Below, in pieces: positions 9,317 to 18,391 of a stretch of DNA of 64,000 bases. The notes beneath the pieces were generated by a model that searched no databases, was not told the origin of the DNA, and worked only from the letters and a program-made list of their open reading frames with translations. The position numbers and the translations under genes were made by a program. Origin of the DNA: Leptotrichia sp. oral taxon 847 (GTDB taxonomy: Bacteria; Fusobacteriota; Fusobacteriia; Fusobacteriales; Leptotrichiaceae); NCBI RefSeq assembly GCF_001553645.1, contig NZ_CP014231.1, positions 1,798,001-1,862,000 of the forward strand, read 5' to 3'. Numbering within the stretch: the stretch's first letter is position 1; each line of letters opens with the position of its first letter.

Positions 9317-10267
9317 ATGAGTAGTTTAAAAGATGAAATAAAAGAATTAGAAAATAACATAGCAGAATTAAAAGATTTTTCCAAAGAAAAAAACATTGAC
9401 TTTTCGTCTCAAATTTCTGAATTGGAAAAGCAGTTGGAAGAAAAATATAAAAATTTTGAGGAAAATGATATGGATGCGTGGGCTAGAATTCAAATTTCAA
9501 GAAATCCGCAAAGACCATATACGCTTGATTACATAAATGAATTGTCACAGGATTTTGTTGAACTTCACGGGGATAGATTATCCAAAGATGATCATGCAAT
9601 TGTTGGAGGACTATCTACTACAGTGGATGGTCACAAGATTATGATAATTGGACATCAAAAAGGTAGAGACATAGATTCAAATATTTATAGAAATTTTGGA
9701 ATGGCAAGTCCAGAAGGATATAGAAAGGCGCTAAGACTAATGAGAATGGCCGAAAGATTTAAACTTCCAATTTTGACACTGATAGATACAGCTGGAGCCT
9801 ATCCGGGAATTGAAGCCGAAGAAAAAGGTCAGGGAGAGGCAATCGCTAAAAATTTGGCTGAAATGTTTGGATTAAAAGTACCTATTGTATCTGTTGTCAT
9901 TGGAGAAGGAGGAAGCGGGGGTGCACTTGGAATAGGAGTTGCAGATTCTGTACTTATGCTTGAAAATAGTGTATATTCCGTTATTTCGCCGGAAGGATGT
10001 GCTTCAATACTTTTCAATGATGCTTCAAAAGCTCCAGAAGCTGCCAAAAATTTAAAAATGGATGCGATAAGTCTAAAAAATTTAGGAATTATTGATGGGA
10101 TAATTAAGGAGCCACTAGGTGGTGCTCACAGAGATTTTGAAAAAACAGTAGAAAATTTAAGAATGGCTGTTTCGGAAGAATTTAAAAAAATAGATAAATT
10201 TTCTATCGAGGAATTACTTGAAAGAAGATATGAAAAATTTAGAAAAATGGGAGAGTTTTTTGAGTAA
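9317..10267 (+). CDS. accA: Acetyl-CoA carboxylase carboxyltransferase subunit alpha
   Basis: Partner of AccD; together they move the carboxyl group from carboxybiotin to acetyl-CoA for fatty-acid synthesis. The 316 residues match the family length. There is an N-terminal coiled region (1-45), then a crotonase-fold core with TLIDTAGAYPGIEAEEKGQGEAI and GEGGSGGALGIG, and the usual C-terminal GGAHRD segment. SD AGAGAGG. It lies 36 nt downstream of accD as a two-gene operon. The biotin carrier and carboxylase subunits (accB, accC) are not in this window. Confidence 0.97.
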   Translation: MSSLKDEIKELENNIAELKDFSKEKNIDFSSQISELEKQLEEKYKNFEENDMDAWARIQISRNPQRPYTLDYINELSQDFVELHGDRLSKDDHAIVGGLSTTVDGHKIMIIGHQKGRDIDSNIYRNFGMASPEGYRKALRLMRMAERFKLPILTLIDTAGAYPGIEAEEKGQGEAIAKNLAEMFGLKVPIVSVVIGEGGSGGALGIGVADSVLMLENSVYSVISPEGCASILFNDASKAPEAAKNLKMDAISLKNLGIIDGIIKEPLGGAHRDFEKTVENLRMAVSEEFKKIDKFSIEELLERRYEKFRKMGEFFE

Positions 10268-10359
10268 CTGGATTAAAAAATCTATAATTTAAAAAATAAA
10301 AATAATTTTAAATTTTAAAATACGTTATTTCAAGAATTACACGATACTACAAACAAAAG

Positions 10360-10430
10360 TTTTTGTAAAATTTAGTAACAATTTTGACATATCTATGTAG
10401 TGATTTACTTTTTTCTATATTTTACAAAAA
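10360..10430. promoter_or_regulatory. 12-bp inverted repeat flanking a TTGACA element upstream of cinA
   Basis: TTTTTGTAAAAT (10360-10371) and its exact reverse complement (10419-10430) enclose 47 bp holding TTGACA at 10384-10389. The likely -10 is poor (TACTTT, 16 nt on). This may be an operator pair or simply AT-rich symmetry. It lies in the 188-bp gap before cinA. Confidence 0.35.
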
Positions 10431-10455
10431 TGAATAATAAAAAATGGGAGAAATA

Positions 10456-11220
10456 ATGAAAGCAGAAATTATTTGCGTTGGGACAGAATTACTTGTCGGA
10501 GATATTGTTAATACAAATTCACAATATATATCTAAAAAATTTACAGATACAGGAATAGACTTATATTATCAAACAACAGTTGGAGATAATTATGAAAGAT
10601 TAAAAGAATGTCTTGATATAGCGTTTAACAGAGTGGATTTAGTCATTACAACAGGTGGACTTGGACCTACAATTGACGATATTACGAAGGAAGTGGTCGC
10701 CGATTATTTTGGCGTTGAATTGGAGATGATAGAAAGATACTATGATCTGATTGTGAAAAGATATAGTGAACGAGGATTTTTTGAAGTTGCAAGTGGCGGA
10801 GAAAAAGAAGCTTCAATTTTAAAAGGCTCAGTACTTTTGGAAAACGAAGTTGGACTTGCACCAGGATGCTTTTTTGAAAAAAATGGTAAAAAAATAATAA
10901 TTTTACCTGGACCTCCAAAAGAAATGACTCCGATGTTTGACAATTATGTATTGCCACTTTTAAAACAATATTCAAGTTCAGTTTTACTTATGAAAACTTT
11001 GGAAATAAAAGGTGTACCGGAAGGAAAAATTGATGATAGACTAAAAGATTATTTTCAGATGGTTAATCCGTCAGTTGCGCCATACGCCAAAGAAAAATGT
11101 GTTCACGTGAGAATTGCTGTAAAAGGAAAAAGAGAAAAAGAAGAGGTCTTATGGGAAAAAGTGGACAAAATAGTAGATGAAATAAAGGATATTTATCCAC
11201 AGGCAACGGAAATAAAATAA
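10456..11220 (+). CDS. CinA N-terminal-type protein (molybdopterin-binding fold, no PncC domain)
   Basis: A 254-residue protein with the CinA start CVGTELLVGDIVNTNSQY and TTGGLGPTIDD of the MoCF-biosynthesis fold (about 1-170), plus the following small alpha/beta region. Standard CinA is about 410 residues, with a C-terminal nicotinamide-nucleotide amidase domain. That domain is absent here, and no continuation is visible in another frame after 11220. In full-length CinA the N-terminal part carries ADP-ribose/NMN-related pyrophosphatase activity; whether this short form acts alone is unknown. The start is ATG 10456, 5 nt after GGGAG, not the ATG at 10444. Confidence 0.88.
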   Translation: MKAEIICVGTELLVGDIVNTNSQYISKKFTDTGIDLYYQTTVGDNYERLKECLDIAFNRVDLVITTGGLGPTIDDITKEVVADYFGVELEMIERYYDLIVKRYSERGFFEVASGGEKEASILKGSVLLENEVGLAPGCFFEKNGKKIIILPGPPKEMTPMFDNYVLPLLKQYSSSVLLMKTLEIKGVPEGKIDDRLKDYFQMVNPSVAPYAKEKCVHVRIAVKGKREKEEVLWEKVDKIVDEIKDIYPQATEIK

Positions 11221-11284
11221 TAAATTTATAAAAATAGAAGTAGAGAAAGTTAATAAATATAATATTTTTTGTAAAGAATAAAAG

Positions 11285-11319
11285 AAAGGAGTGTATGGTA
11301 TTTACCATACAAGAAAAAA
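11285..11319 (+). promoter_or_regulatory. Shine-Dalgarno plus spacer hairpin (copy 1)
   Basis: SD AAAGGAG (11285-11291), 1 nt, then GTATGGTA (11293-11300) paired with TACCATAC (11303-11310), then exactly 9 nt to ATG 11320. Without folding the SD is 28 nt from the ATG. With folding the effective spacing is 10 nt. The same geometry recurs before argJ and before the TPR gene. Confidence 0.75.
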
Positions 11320-11703
11320 ATGTTTTGTACATTAATTTGCTGTATGGATGGGAGATTTATTCACATTCTTAATGAATATATAAGAAACAATTACAAATAT
11401 AAATATGTGGATACAATTACAGATGCAGGACCTGTAAATAAAATTATTACACATGAAAATTATTTAAAATCTGTGGAAGACAAAACTGTGATGATTTCAG
11501 TCAACAAACACAAATCAGATCACATATTTATTGCTGGACATAGTGATTGTGCTGGATGTCCGATAGATGACGAAACTCAAAAAAATTATATAATTCAAGC
11601 TACAGAAAAAATGCACTTAGATTTGCCGCATGAATCAGTAACGGGACTGTTTGTTTATGAAAATGGAAAAATTGAGATCTTGTCGGATTTCAAAAAAAGT
11701 TAA
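11320..11703 (+). CDS. Small carbonic-anhydrase-like protein
   Basis: A 127-residue protein with the beta-carbonic-anhydrase zinc layout in reduced form: CMDGR (Cys8, Asp10, Arg12) and GHSDCAGC (His74, Cys77, extra Cys80). It matches the short putative carbonic anhydrase family (Pro_CA_2 type), which is half the length of classical beta enzymes. CO2 hydration activity is not proven for this group. The start is well supported because the family begins MFCT...CMDGR. That start lies 28 nt from its SD, with a hairpin between. A bidirectional terminator follows. Confidence 0.75.
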   Translation: MFCTLICCMDGRFIHILNEYIRNNYKYKYVDTITDAGPVNKIITHENYLKSVEDKTVMISVNKHKSDHIFIAGHSDCAGCPIDDETQKNYIIQATEKMHLDLPHESVTGLFVYENGKIEILSDFKKS

Positions 11704-11728
11704 GAATTTAAAAATTGAAAAATAAAAA

Positions 11729-11760
11729 CCCATTTAAAATTATTCTAAATGGGATTTTTA
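11729..11760. terminator. Bidirectional intrinsic terminator
   Basis: CCCATTTA (11729-11736) pairs with TAAATGGG (11746-11753), with T-rich sequence on the right and A-rich on the left. It lies between two convergent genes and can serve both. Confidence 0.85.
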
Positions 11761-11768
11761 TTAAAAAA

Positions 11769-12470
11769 TTAATAATGATGTTTTGCGTTTAACATTTTTT
11801 CAGCATTTTTATAATTTGGCATATACTTTTCCACATAGTTATAAAATCCTTTAGCGTGGTTAGGGTATTTTAAATGAGCAAGTTCGTGTAAAATTACATA
11901 TTCAATTTCAAATGGAGTATGCTTTATAAGTTCCACATTTAAAGTTACATATTTTTTTATGTAATTACAAAATCCCCATTTTTTGTTTAAAGGCTTTATT
12001 GAAAATTTTTTTACGTCTTCATTTAAAATTTTTATCCATTTTTCCAAGAGTTTAGGAAAAATTTTTTTTGCATTTTCAAAATACCACTTTTCCAAAATTT
12101 TCTTTTTTTCATCTGAATTATTAAAAATACTACTATTAACCATCAAAATAATTTCATTTTTTTTATCATTATTTAAAGCTACTCGATTAACATTTCCAAT
12201 TTTTACAGTTAAAATGTATTTTTGTCCCAAAAATTTGTGGGTTTCACCTGTGGTGTATTTAGGTTCTTTTTGTTCTTCTTTTATTTTTTCGAGTTTTTTT
12301 AGGACATTTTTTATCCAGTTTTCTTTTGAAATTAGGAAGTTTTTTATATAGTCGCTGTGTAAATTTTCTGGAGCGGAAATATAAATTTCCATATTTGGTT
12401 TTATTCTCAAATTTATGTTTTTAACTTTTTTTCTATGAACTTCATACCCTAATATTTTTTCAGTTTTCAT
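11769..12470 (-). CDS. YgjP/DUF45-type metallopeptidase (SprT-like)
   Basis: A 233-residue protein whose C-terminal half holds the zincin motif HELAH (His195, Glu196, His199) with the third ligand in YPNHAKGF (His205). The N-terminal half has the usual beta-rich YgjP region. These proteins are predicted zinc-dependent proteases of unknown substrate, often encoded near DNA-repair or housekeeping genes. The gene ends 3 nt before the cca gene and was probably transcribed from the same leftward operon. The active site appears intact. Confidence 0.85.
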   Translation of the reverse strand: MKTEKILGYEVHRKKVKNINLRIKPNMEIYISAPENLHSDYIKNFLISKENWIKNVLKKLEKIKEEQKEPKYTTGETHKFLGQKYILTVKIGNVNRVALNNDKKNEIILMVNSSIFNNSDEKKKILEKWYFENAKKIFPKLLEKWIKILNEDVKKFSIKPLNKKWGFCNYIKKYVTLNVELIKHTPFEIEYVILHELAHLKYPNHAKGFYNYVEKYMPNYKNAEKMLNAKHHY

Positions 12471-12473
12471 AAT

Positions 12474-14243
12474 TTAATTGTCTAAACTTTCTAAATTTTT
12501 TTGCTGCAAAATTTTATTGGAATTTTCTAAAACTTCCTTTTGCAGGCGGTAAGTTATTGTTTTTAGTGCTTCTTCAAAAGAGCACCATTTATATGCTTCG
12601 ATTTCGTTTTTGTCGATAACTACTTCTTCATTGTCCGTTGCTCCAATAAAAAACGTGACTTTTTTTATTGTAGTTTCGTTTGGAATATATTTTATTTCAT
12701 ATTTTTTGTCAGAGACAATATTTATTTTAATTCCAGTTTCTTCCAAAACTTCTCTTTTAGCTGTCTCAATTTGAGTTTCATATTTTTCAATATGTCCTTT
12801 TGGAAATCCCCAATTTCCGTTAAACATTTTTACAATTAAAAATTTTTTTATTTTATTGTTAAAAACAATGGCGCCACAAGAATTTTCATATTTAAAATTT
12901 TGACACAAATTATATTTTTTTGCCAAATATTTTATTAGTTCCTCTTTTTCATTTTTTAATTCGTCTGAAAGAACAAGTTCGTACAATTCATTTTTTATTT
13001 TTCCGATTTCTCTATTTTCAAATTTTAAATTTATCAAGTCAATTCCTGTCAAATCTAAATCTTTTATACTTGGAATATTCCCTTGTTTTTTCAAATTTTC
13101 AATTCTATTAAAAAAATCATCTAAAATTTTTTGATTTTCTTCTTTTGATTTTATATTTTTAGAATTTAAATCGGCAGAAAGTAAATTAAATAGCCGCTTT
13201 AAATTTTTCTCTTCAAAATTAATTATTAATTTTTTTAAAGCTTTATCAGAAACTTCCTGATAGATTAACATGTGATTTAAAATAATTTTTTTTACTGAAT
13301 TTATGAATTCTTTTGGTGCTCTCAATTCTCGCAGCTCTTCTTCAGCAATTAGGGCACTTTCTTTTTCGTGTCCATAAAAATGAAATATCCCTTTTGCGTC
13401 AATACTTTTTGTATTAATTTTTCCCAAATCGTGAAAAAGTGCTGCAAATCTCGTAATTAAATCTTTGTCGCAAAGGTTCACAACTTTAATTATATGATGG
13501 AACAAATCATCGGTATGGTATGGATTATTTTGGTCAAAGTTGTAAGTATAGCGAAATTCGGGAATTATAAATTCTAAAATTTTTAAAGATTTCATTTTTT
13601 TTAGAGCCTTCACAGCATATGGAGCAATCAAAATTTGACTTAATTCATCAAAAATTCTCTCGTGAGAAATTTTATTTAAAAATTTTCTTTTTTCGCAAAT
13701 TGCTTCAGCAGTCTTTTTATCAAGATTAAAGCCTAATTTTGCCATAAATCTGAAAGCTCTTAAAATTCTTAGCGCATCTTCTTCGATTCTCAATTTTGGA
13801 TTTCCAACAAATCTTATAGTTTTAGTTTTTAAATCCTTTAATCCGTCGAAAAGGTCAATAATTCCAGTTTTTTCACTGTATGCCATCGCATTTATCGTAA
13901 AATCCCGACGGGACAGATCATCTTCAATTTTTTTTACAAATTTAATTTCTTTTGGGTATCTGCTGTTATAAACTCCAGTTTCACGACGAAATTTTGCAAT
14001 TTCATAATCTACGCCATTTAAATGAATCATTAAAATTCCAAAGTGAGCGCCGACTTCTTTTGGTGAATAATCGGAAAAAATCACCTTTAGAGCTGAATAT
14101 TCAATATCAGTAGCAAAATCGAAATCTCCAGGATCACGATGTAAGATTAAATCTCGTAGTGCTCCTCCAACAAGAAATCCACTTCCATTTGCATTTAACT
14201 TTTGCATTATAAATTTTATGTCGTCACTAAAATTAAATTGCAT
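12474..14243 (-). CDS. cca: CCA-adding tRNA nucleotidyltransferase fused to a NUDIX hydrolase
   Basis: At 589 residues it is about 130 longer than ordinary CCA enzymes. The head is a class II nucleotidyltransferase (VGGALRD 25-31, DFDFATD 40-46, SRRDFTINAMA 111-121). It is followed by an HD domain (HH 249-250, HD 271-272, HE 292-293). From about 453 to the end lies a complete NUDIX domain with the box GX5EX7REVLEETGI at 483-505. The tRNA 3'-end repair part is intact. The NUDIX part could hydrolyse a nucleotide by-product or a capped substrate; this is inference. Start and SD (AGGATATGTTAG region) are ordinary. Confidence 0.93.
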   Translation of the reverse strand: MQFNFSDDIKFIMQKLNANGSGFLVGGALRDLILHRDPGDFDFATDIEYSALKVIFSDYSPKEVGAHFGILMIHLNGVDYEIAKFRRETGVYNSRYPKEIKFVKKIEDDLSRRDFTINAMAYSEKTGIIDLFDGLKDLKTKTIRFVGNPKLRIEEDALRILRAFRFMAKLGFNLDKKTAEAICEKRKFLNKISHERIFDELSQILIAPYAVKALKKMKSLKILEFIIPEFRYTYNFDQNNPYHTDDLFHHIIKVVNLCDKDLITRFAALFHDLGKINTKSIDAKGIFHFYGHEKESALIAEEELRELRAPKEFINSVKKIILNHMLIYQEVSDKALKKLIINFEEKNLKRLFNLLSADLNSKNIKSKEENQKILDDFFNRIENLKKQGNIPSIKDLDLTGIDLINLKFENREIGKIKNELYELVLSDELKNEKEELIKYLAKKYNLCQNFKYENSCGAIVFNNKIKKFLIVKMFNGNWGFPKGHIEKYETQIETAKREVLEETGIKINIVSDKKYEIKYIPNETTIKKVTFFIGATDNEEVVIDKNEIEAYKWCSFEEALKTITYRLQKEVLENSNKILQQKNLESLDN

Positions 14244-14270
14244 ACTAACATATCCTTTCTGTTCTATTAA

Positions 14271-15599
14271 TTAATCACCGTCATATTTTTTTATTTTTTT
14301 AAATTTTGCTATATAAAATCCGTCTAAATATTCATTTTCATAAGAAATATAAATGCCGCCAAATTCATCTTTTAAAACTTTGACATTTTCTGGAATTACA
14401 ACTTCTTCAATTTTTAAATTTTTATATTTTTCCAAAAAATATTTAACATTATTAGTATTTTCATTTTTGGAAAAAGTACAAGTGCTGTAAACAATTTCTC
14501 CATCATTTTTTAAGGAATTAAATGCACTTTCGAAAATTTTCTTTTGAATTTTTTTTAGATTTTTAAAATCGCCTGATTCTAATTCATATATTTTTTCAGG
14601 CTTTTTTCGGAGTACTCCAAGTCCACTGCAAGGCATATCTAAAAGAATTTTGTCAAATTTTTTATTCAAATTTTCAATTTTTGTGGCATCATTTAACTTC
14701 ACTTCAAAATTTTGATATGCATATCTATTTTTTAAATCTTGCAGAATTTTAATCTTATGCTCGTGAATGTCAGTAGAAATAAGTAATTTTGGATTAAAAA
14801 GCTGTAAAATCGCAAGTGATTTTCCGCCTGGAGCGCTGCAAGCATCTAGAACAATGTCATTTTGAGAGGCTTTGAGGTTTTTTACTGCCAAATACGAAGA
14901 AGCATCTTGAATTACTATTTCTCCATTTTTAAAACTTTCAGTTTCAAAAATATTTGCATTGGATAAATAATAAACTTCTCCGACTGAAAATAAAATCTGA
15001 GTATCAATTTTGTTTAATAAATTTTCAAATGTTTCTTTTGTAAATTTATTTTTGTCGTATCTCACAGAAAGATAACTTCTCTTTTTATAAGATTTCATAA
15101 TTTCTAGATAATCATCTGGAAAATCCAACTTTAACTTATTTACAAACCACTGTGGGTATGAGTAAATTATGCTCTCTTTTTTAGTTGGTAAAATTTCTTT
15201 GTCAAAATTTTCTTTATTTTTTAAAATATTTTGCAAAGTTGCATTTATGAATCCTACTTGGTGTGAATTAATTATTTTTGCAATTTCTCCTGCTTCAAAT
15301 ACAACTCCCGAATTGTCGGAGTTCATAAAAAAAAGTTGCGCTACAGAAATTCTCAAAAGCTGTTTTATTTTTCTTTTTTTTATATTTTTAGTACATTTTT
15401 CAATTAGATAATCAACATAAATTAAATTTTTTATCACAATATTTATAATATTAGTAATAAACAATTTTTCTTTTTTAGAATATTTATTCTTTGTAAAGTA
15501 GTAGTTAAGTTGAATATTACTATATTTTTTTTCATATAAAATATCATCTAAAAGATTTACTATATCAAGTTTTATATTATTTTTTTTTGTTTTAATCAA
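14271..15599 (-). CDS. rsmB: 16S rRNA (cytosine-C5) methyltransferase RsmB/Sun
   Basis: SAM-dependent methylation of C967 (E. coli numbering) of 16S rRNA. It has 442 residues: an NusB-like RNA-binding region (about 1-130), then a Rossmann methyltransferase with DACSAPGGK (252-260), the DMPCSG motif (Cys324) and the STCTFSKNEN motif (Cys374), the two cysteines used in m5C catalysis. The start is TTG at 15599 with AAGGAAA upstream; no better in-frame ATG is visible. It lies between cca and scrB on the minus strand. Confidence 0.93.
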   Translation of the reverse strand: MIKTKKNNIKLDIVNLLDDILYEKKYSNIQLNYYFTKNKYSKKEKLFITNIINIVIKNLIYVDYLIEKCTKNIKKRKIKQLLRISVAQLFFMNSDNSGVVFEAGEIAKIINSHQVGFINATLQNILKNKENFDKEILPTKKESIIYSYPQWFVNKLKLDFPDDYLEIMKSYKKRSYLSVRYDKNKFTKETFENLLNKIDTQILFSVGEVYYLSNANIFETESFKNGEIVIQDASSYLAVKNLKASQNDIVLDACSAPGGKSLAILQLFNPKLLISTDIHEHKIKILQDLKNRYAYQNFEVKLNDATKIENLNKKFDKILLDMPCSGLGVLRKKPEKIYELESGDFKNLKKIQKKIFESAFNSLKNDGEIVYSTCTFSKNENTNNVKYFLEKYKNLKIEEVVIPENVKVLKDEFGGIYISYENEYLDGFYIAKFKKIKKYDGD

Positions 15600-15642
15600 T
15601 GTTTTTATTTCCTTACTGTTTATATTTCATATTATATTTTTT

Positions 15643-17103
15643 CTATTTCCATTCCCATTTTTCAAGTTTTACTTTCGTTTCATTTGGGGCAAAAACAATA
15701 ATTTTATCAGCATTTTCTGAAGGGAAAATTCTTGAAGAAAACACTTCTTCCCCATTATTTACAAAAATTTCTACAGAAGAATTATCGACAAAAATTCTAA
15801 GTTCTAAATCTTTTCTATCGTCTAAAAAAACTTTTCTTACGCTTTTGTCAGCTTGTGCTCCGCAACTTCTGTCAAGAACTAACTTTTTAGCTTTAAAGTC
15901 AAATTTTACAACAGTTTCACTATCTTTTCCAACTCTCAATTTTAATCCAAAGTCTGAAGAAATATCACTAAATTTGGCAATTAATTCGTAAGTTTTCCCT
16001 TTTCCAATTTCTTTTTCTCCTTTAACCAAACCTTCAAATTCAGTTTTTTTACCTCTTATCGAAACCATTTCAGAAATCGGCTCTTGATAAAGCTTTCCAT
16101 CTCTCACTTTTAACTCTCTTGGCAAAGTCAAGCAATGTATCCATTCATTCTTAACTGTGGGAAAATCTTCGTTTTCAGGAACTCCCATCCATCCCACAAC
16201 AATTCTTCTTCCTTTGTCATCTTCCATTGATTGTGGTGCGTAAAAATCGTGTCCTCTATCAATTTCCACAAATTCTGAACTAATTTCAAATTCTGGTTTT
16301 TCGTAATTTAATTTTCCAAAAAAATATCCTGTCTGATATTTATTGTTGTATAAATCTCCTTGTGGTTCCAATCCTTGTGGCGAAACTACCAATAAATCGA
16401 CAATTTTTCCAGTTTTTTCATCTTTTAACTGAAAATAATCTGGGCATTCCCACATAAATCCAAAGTCTTTTAATTTTCCGTGATTAGCTCCAGCAATTTC
16501 GCCTTTAAATTTCCAATCTTTTATATTTTCTGAAGAATAAAGTACAACTTTTCCTTCCAATTTTTCACTTTGAATTCCAAGAACTGCATAATATTTTCCA
16601 TCTTTTTCCCAAATTTTGGGATCTCTTATATGTCTTGTATATCCATCTGGCTGATTTATTATGCTTGGCTCCCATCTGTCAAAATGTTCACCATCTTCTG
16701 AAACAGCAATACATTGATAAGATTCTCTGTTTCCTTTTTCATCTTTTACATTTCCAGTGTAAAATAAATAAAGTTTTCCGTCAATCACAATTCCACTTCC
16801 AGAATATACTCCGTTTTTCGAATACCAAGTATCAGGTCTTAGCGCAGTTTCGCATCTTTCCCAATGCAACAAATCATGGCTTACGCTGTGAGCCCAAGTT
16901 TTGTTTTTATGTTCCGTACTAAGTGGATTCCATTGATAAAACATATGGTATTTGCCTTTAAATTGAGAAAATCCGTTGGGATCATTTATAAGTCCCACAA
17001 TTCCTTGAATATGATATTTTTGTCGCCAGAAGTCACTGTCAACAACATCCTTATTTTTTAAAATAGCTTTTTCTTCATCTTCTTTCACTTGTTTAAAATC
17101 CAT
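15643..17103 (-). CDS. scrB: Sucrose-6-phosphate hydrolase (GH32)
   Basis: Cytoplasmic beta-fructosidase that splits sucrose-6-phosphate delivered by a PTS. It has 486 residues with the GH32 triad in place: NDPNG nucleophile region (Asp41), RDP (160-162) and the ECPDYF acid/base (Glu219). A C-terminal beta-sandwich follows from about residue 330. I set the start at ATG 17103 after GTGGGA. The frame is open further upstream, but the extra 22 residues would overlap the promoter. No PTS transporter gene is adjacent. It is divergent from a LysR regulator, which may control it. Confidence 0.93.
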   Translation of the reverse strand: MDFKQVKEDEEKAILKNKDVVDSDFWRQKYHIQGIVGLINDPNGFSQFKGKYHMFYQWNPLSTEHKNKTWAHSVSHDLLHWERCETALRPDTWYSKNGVYSGSGIVIDGKLYLFYTGNVKDEKGNRESYQCIAVSEDGEHFDRWEPSIINQPDGYTRHIRDPKIWEKDGKYYAVLGIQSEKLEGKVVLYSSENIKDWKFKGEIAGANHGKLKDFGFMWECPDYFQLKDEKTGKIVDLLVVSPQGLEPQGDLYNNKYQTGYFFGKLNYEKPEFEISSEFVEIDRGHDFYAPQSMEDDKGRRIVVGWMGVPENEDFPTVKNEWIHCLTLPRELKVRDGKLYQEPISEMVSIRGKKTEFEGLVKGEKEIGKGKTYELIAKFSDISSDFGLKLRVGKDSETVVKFDFKAKKLVLDRSCGAQADKSVRKVFLDDRKDLELRIFVDNSSVEIFVNNGEEVFSSRIFPSENADKIIVFAPNETKVKLEKWEWK

Positions 17104-17140
17104 AATATTTCCCACTTTCACTAATAAAGTCATATTTAAT

Positions 17141-17169
17141 ATTTTACCACATTTTATTTGTTTTTCCAA
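17141..17169 (-). promoter_or_regulatory. scrB promoter
   Basis: Reading leftward, TTGGAA (17164-17169) is 17 nt from TAAAAT (17141-17146), preceded by TGTGG (TG-extended). It lies 38 nt upstream of the scrB ATG. Confidence 0.65.
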
Positions 17170-17209
17170 ATTTTAATAATTAAAGGGACAGTGTAAAAAT
17201 TTTATTAGG

Positions 17210-17238
17210 TGGACAAAAAATAAAAAATAAGTTATAAT
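17210..17238 (+). promoter_or_regulatory. LysR-gene promoter
   Basis: TGGACA (17210-17215), 17 nt, TATAAT (17233-17238). The -35 faces the scrB -35 across 40 bp. In between, TAATAA (17174-17179) and TTATTA (17202-17207) form a weak inverted repeat that could be a LysR site. Confidence 0.65.
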
Positions 17239-17270
17239 ATAAACAAAATATATGATTGGAGAAAGTTTGA

Positions 17271-18188
17271 ATGGATATACATCATTTGAAAATTTTTTTT
17301 GAGGCGTGTCGGGAAAAAAGTTTTACAAAAGCAGCAAAAAAACTGTATATTAGTCAATCAGCGGTGTCTATACAAATAAAAAAATTGGAAACAAAATTAA
17401 ATATACAACTTATAGAGAGAAATTCAAAAAATTTTAAGTTGACATTTGCGGGAAAAGAATTGTATCGAATGTCAAAAGATATTTTTGATAAAATTTTGAG
17501 AATGGAGACAGAAATGCAAAGAATTGCCTATTATGGCAAGGGAAAAATATCAATTGGAGCGACTCACAATATTGGAGAGCCGGTTCTACCTAAAATAATG
17601 GTTGAATTTAAAAAAAAATATCCTGAAATAGAGTTTGATTTGTATATAAAAAATAGAGAATCACTTATGCGCCATTTGAAAGAGGGAACAGTTGATGTTG
17701 CTTTGATGGAAGAATATTTTATTGAAGACAAGGAGCTTAAAATCATTGAAACTGAAGAATATCCATTTGTAGTTATAGCAGGAACCCAGATTTCCAGTTA
17801 TGAGGAACTAAAAAATTTAAAATTATTAAAGCGAGATACGATTCTTACAAACAAATATTTAGATTTATTTGAAAAAATTATAGGTTTTAATTTAGAAAAT
17901 CGCATTATAATTAACGGAAGTATTGAAACAATGAAAAGTATGATAGAAAGCGGAATAGGCTTTGCAGTTTTACCATATTACTGTGTTTATGAAGAAATAC
18001 TTCGTGGCTCGTTAAAAATTGTTCATAGCTTTGAAAAATGGGAAGAAAAATTTCAAATTGTATATATAAAAGAAAATGGTGAAAAAGAAGGAATAGAAAA
18101 GTTTGTAAATTTTGTAAAAGATTATAAAATTAATAGAAATTATTCTGAAGAAAAAGTAAATGATTTGATATTCAAAAATGTTGAATAA
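17271..18188 (+). CDS. LysR-family transcriptional regulator
   Basis: 305 residues. The winged helix-turn-helix fills the first 60 (LKIFFEACREKSFTKAAKKLYISQSAVSIQIKKLE), and a type-2 periplasmic-binding effector domain spans about 88-295. It is transcribed away from scrB, with both promoters in a 167-bp gap, the usual LysR layout for control of the divergent gene. A role in sucrose use is therefore plausible, but the effector domain also resembles CysL/CbbR-type members and no ligand can be read from sequence. Confidence 0.9.
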   Translation: MDIHHLKIFFEACREKSFTKAAKKLYISQSAVSIQIKKLETKLNIQLIERNSKNFKLTFAGKELYRMSKDIFDKILRMETEMQRIAYYGKGKISIGATHNIGEPVLPKIMVEFKKKYPEIEFDLYIKNRESLMRHLKEGTVDVALMEEYFIEDKELKIIETEEYPFVVIAGTQISSYEELKNLKLLKRDTILTNKYLDLFEKIIGFNLENRIIINGSIETMKSMIESGIGFAVLPYYCVYEEILRGSLKIVHSFEKWEEKFQIVYIKENGEKEGIEKFVNFVKDYKINRNYSEEKVNDLIFKNVE

Positions 18189-18391
18189 ATAAAAATAATA
18201 AAATTTATCTTGTCGATTGCACAAATATTGTTCTATAAATTTTTTAGATGAAAAATTTTTAATATAATGCAATATGTGATTGTTAGAATAAATTGTTTAA
18301 TATAATTTATTTAAGAAGTTTTCTGCTTTTAACTTAGTGGGAATAGTTATAGTTCACTTTTTAAGGTAGATTTTAAATTTGGAGGTAAAAA

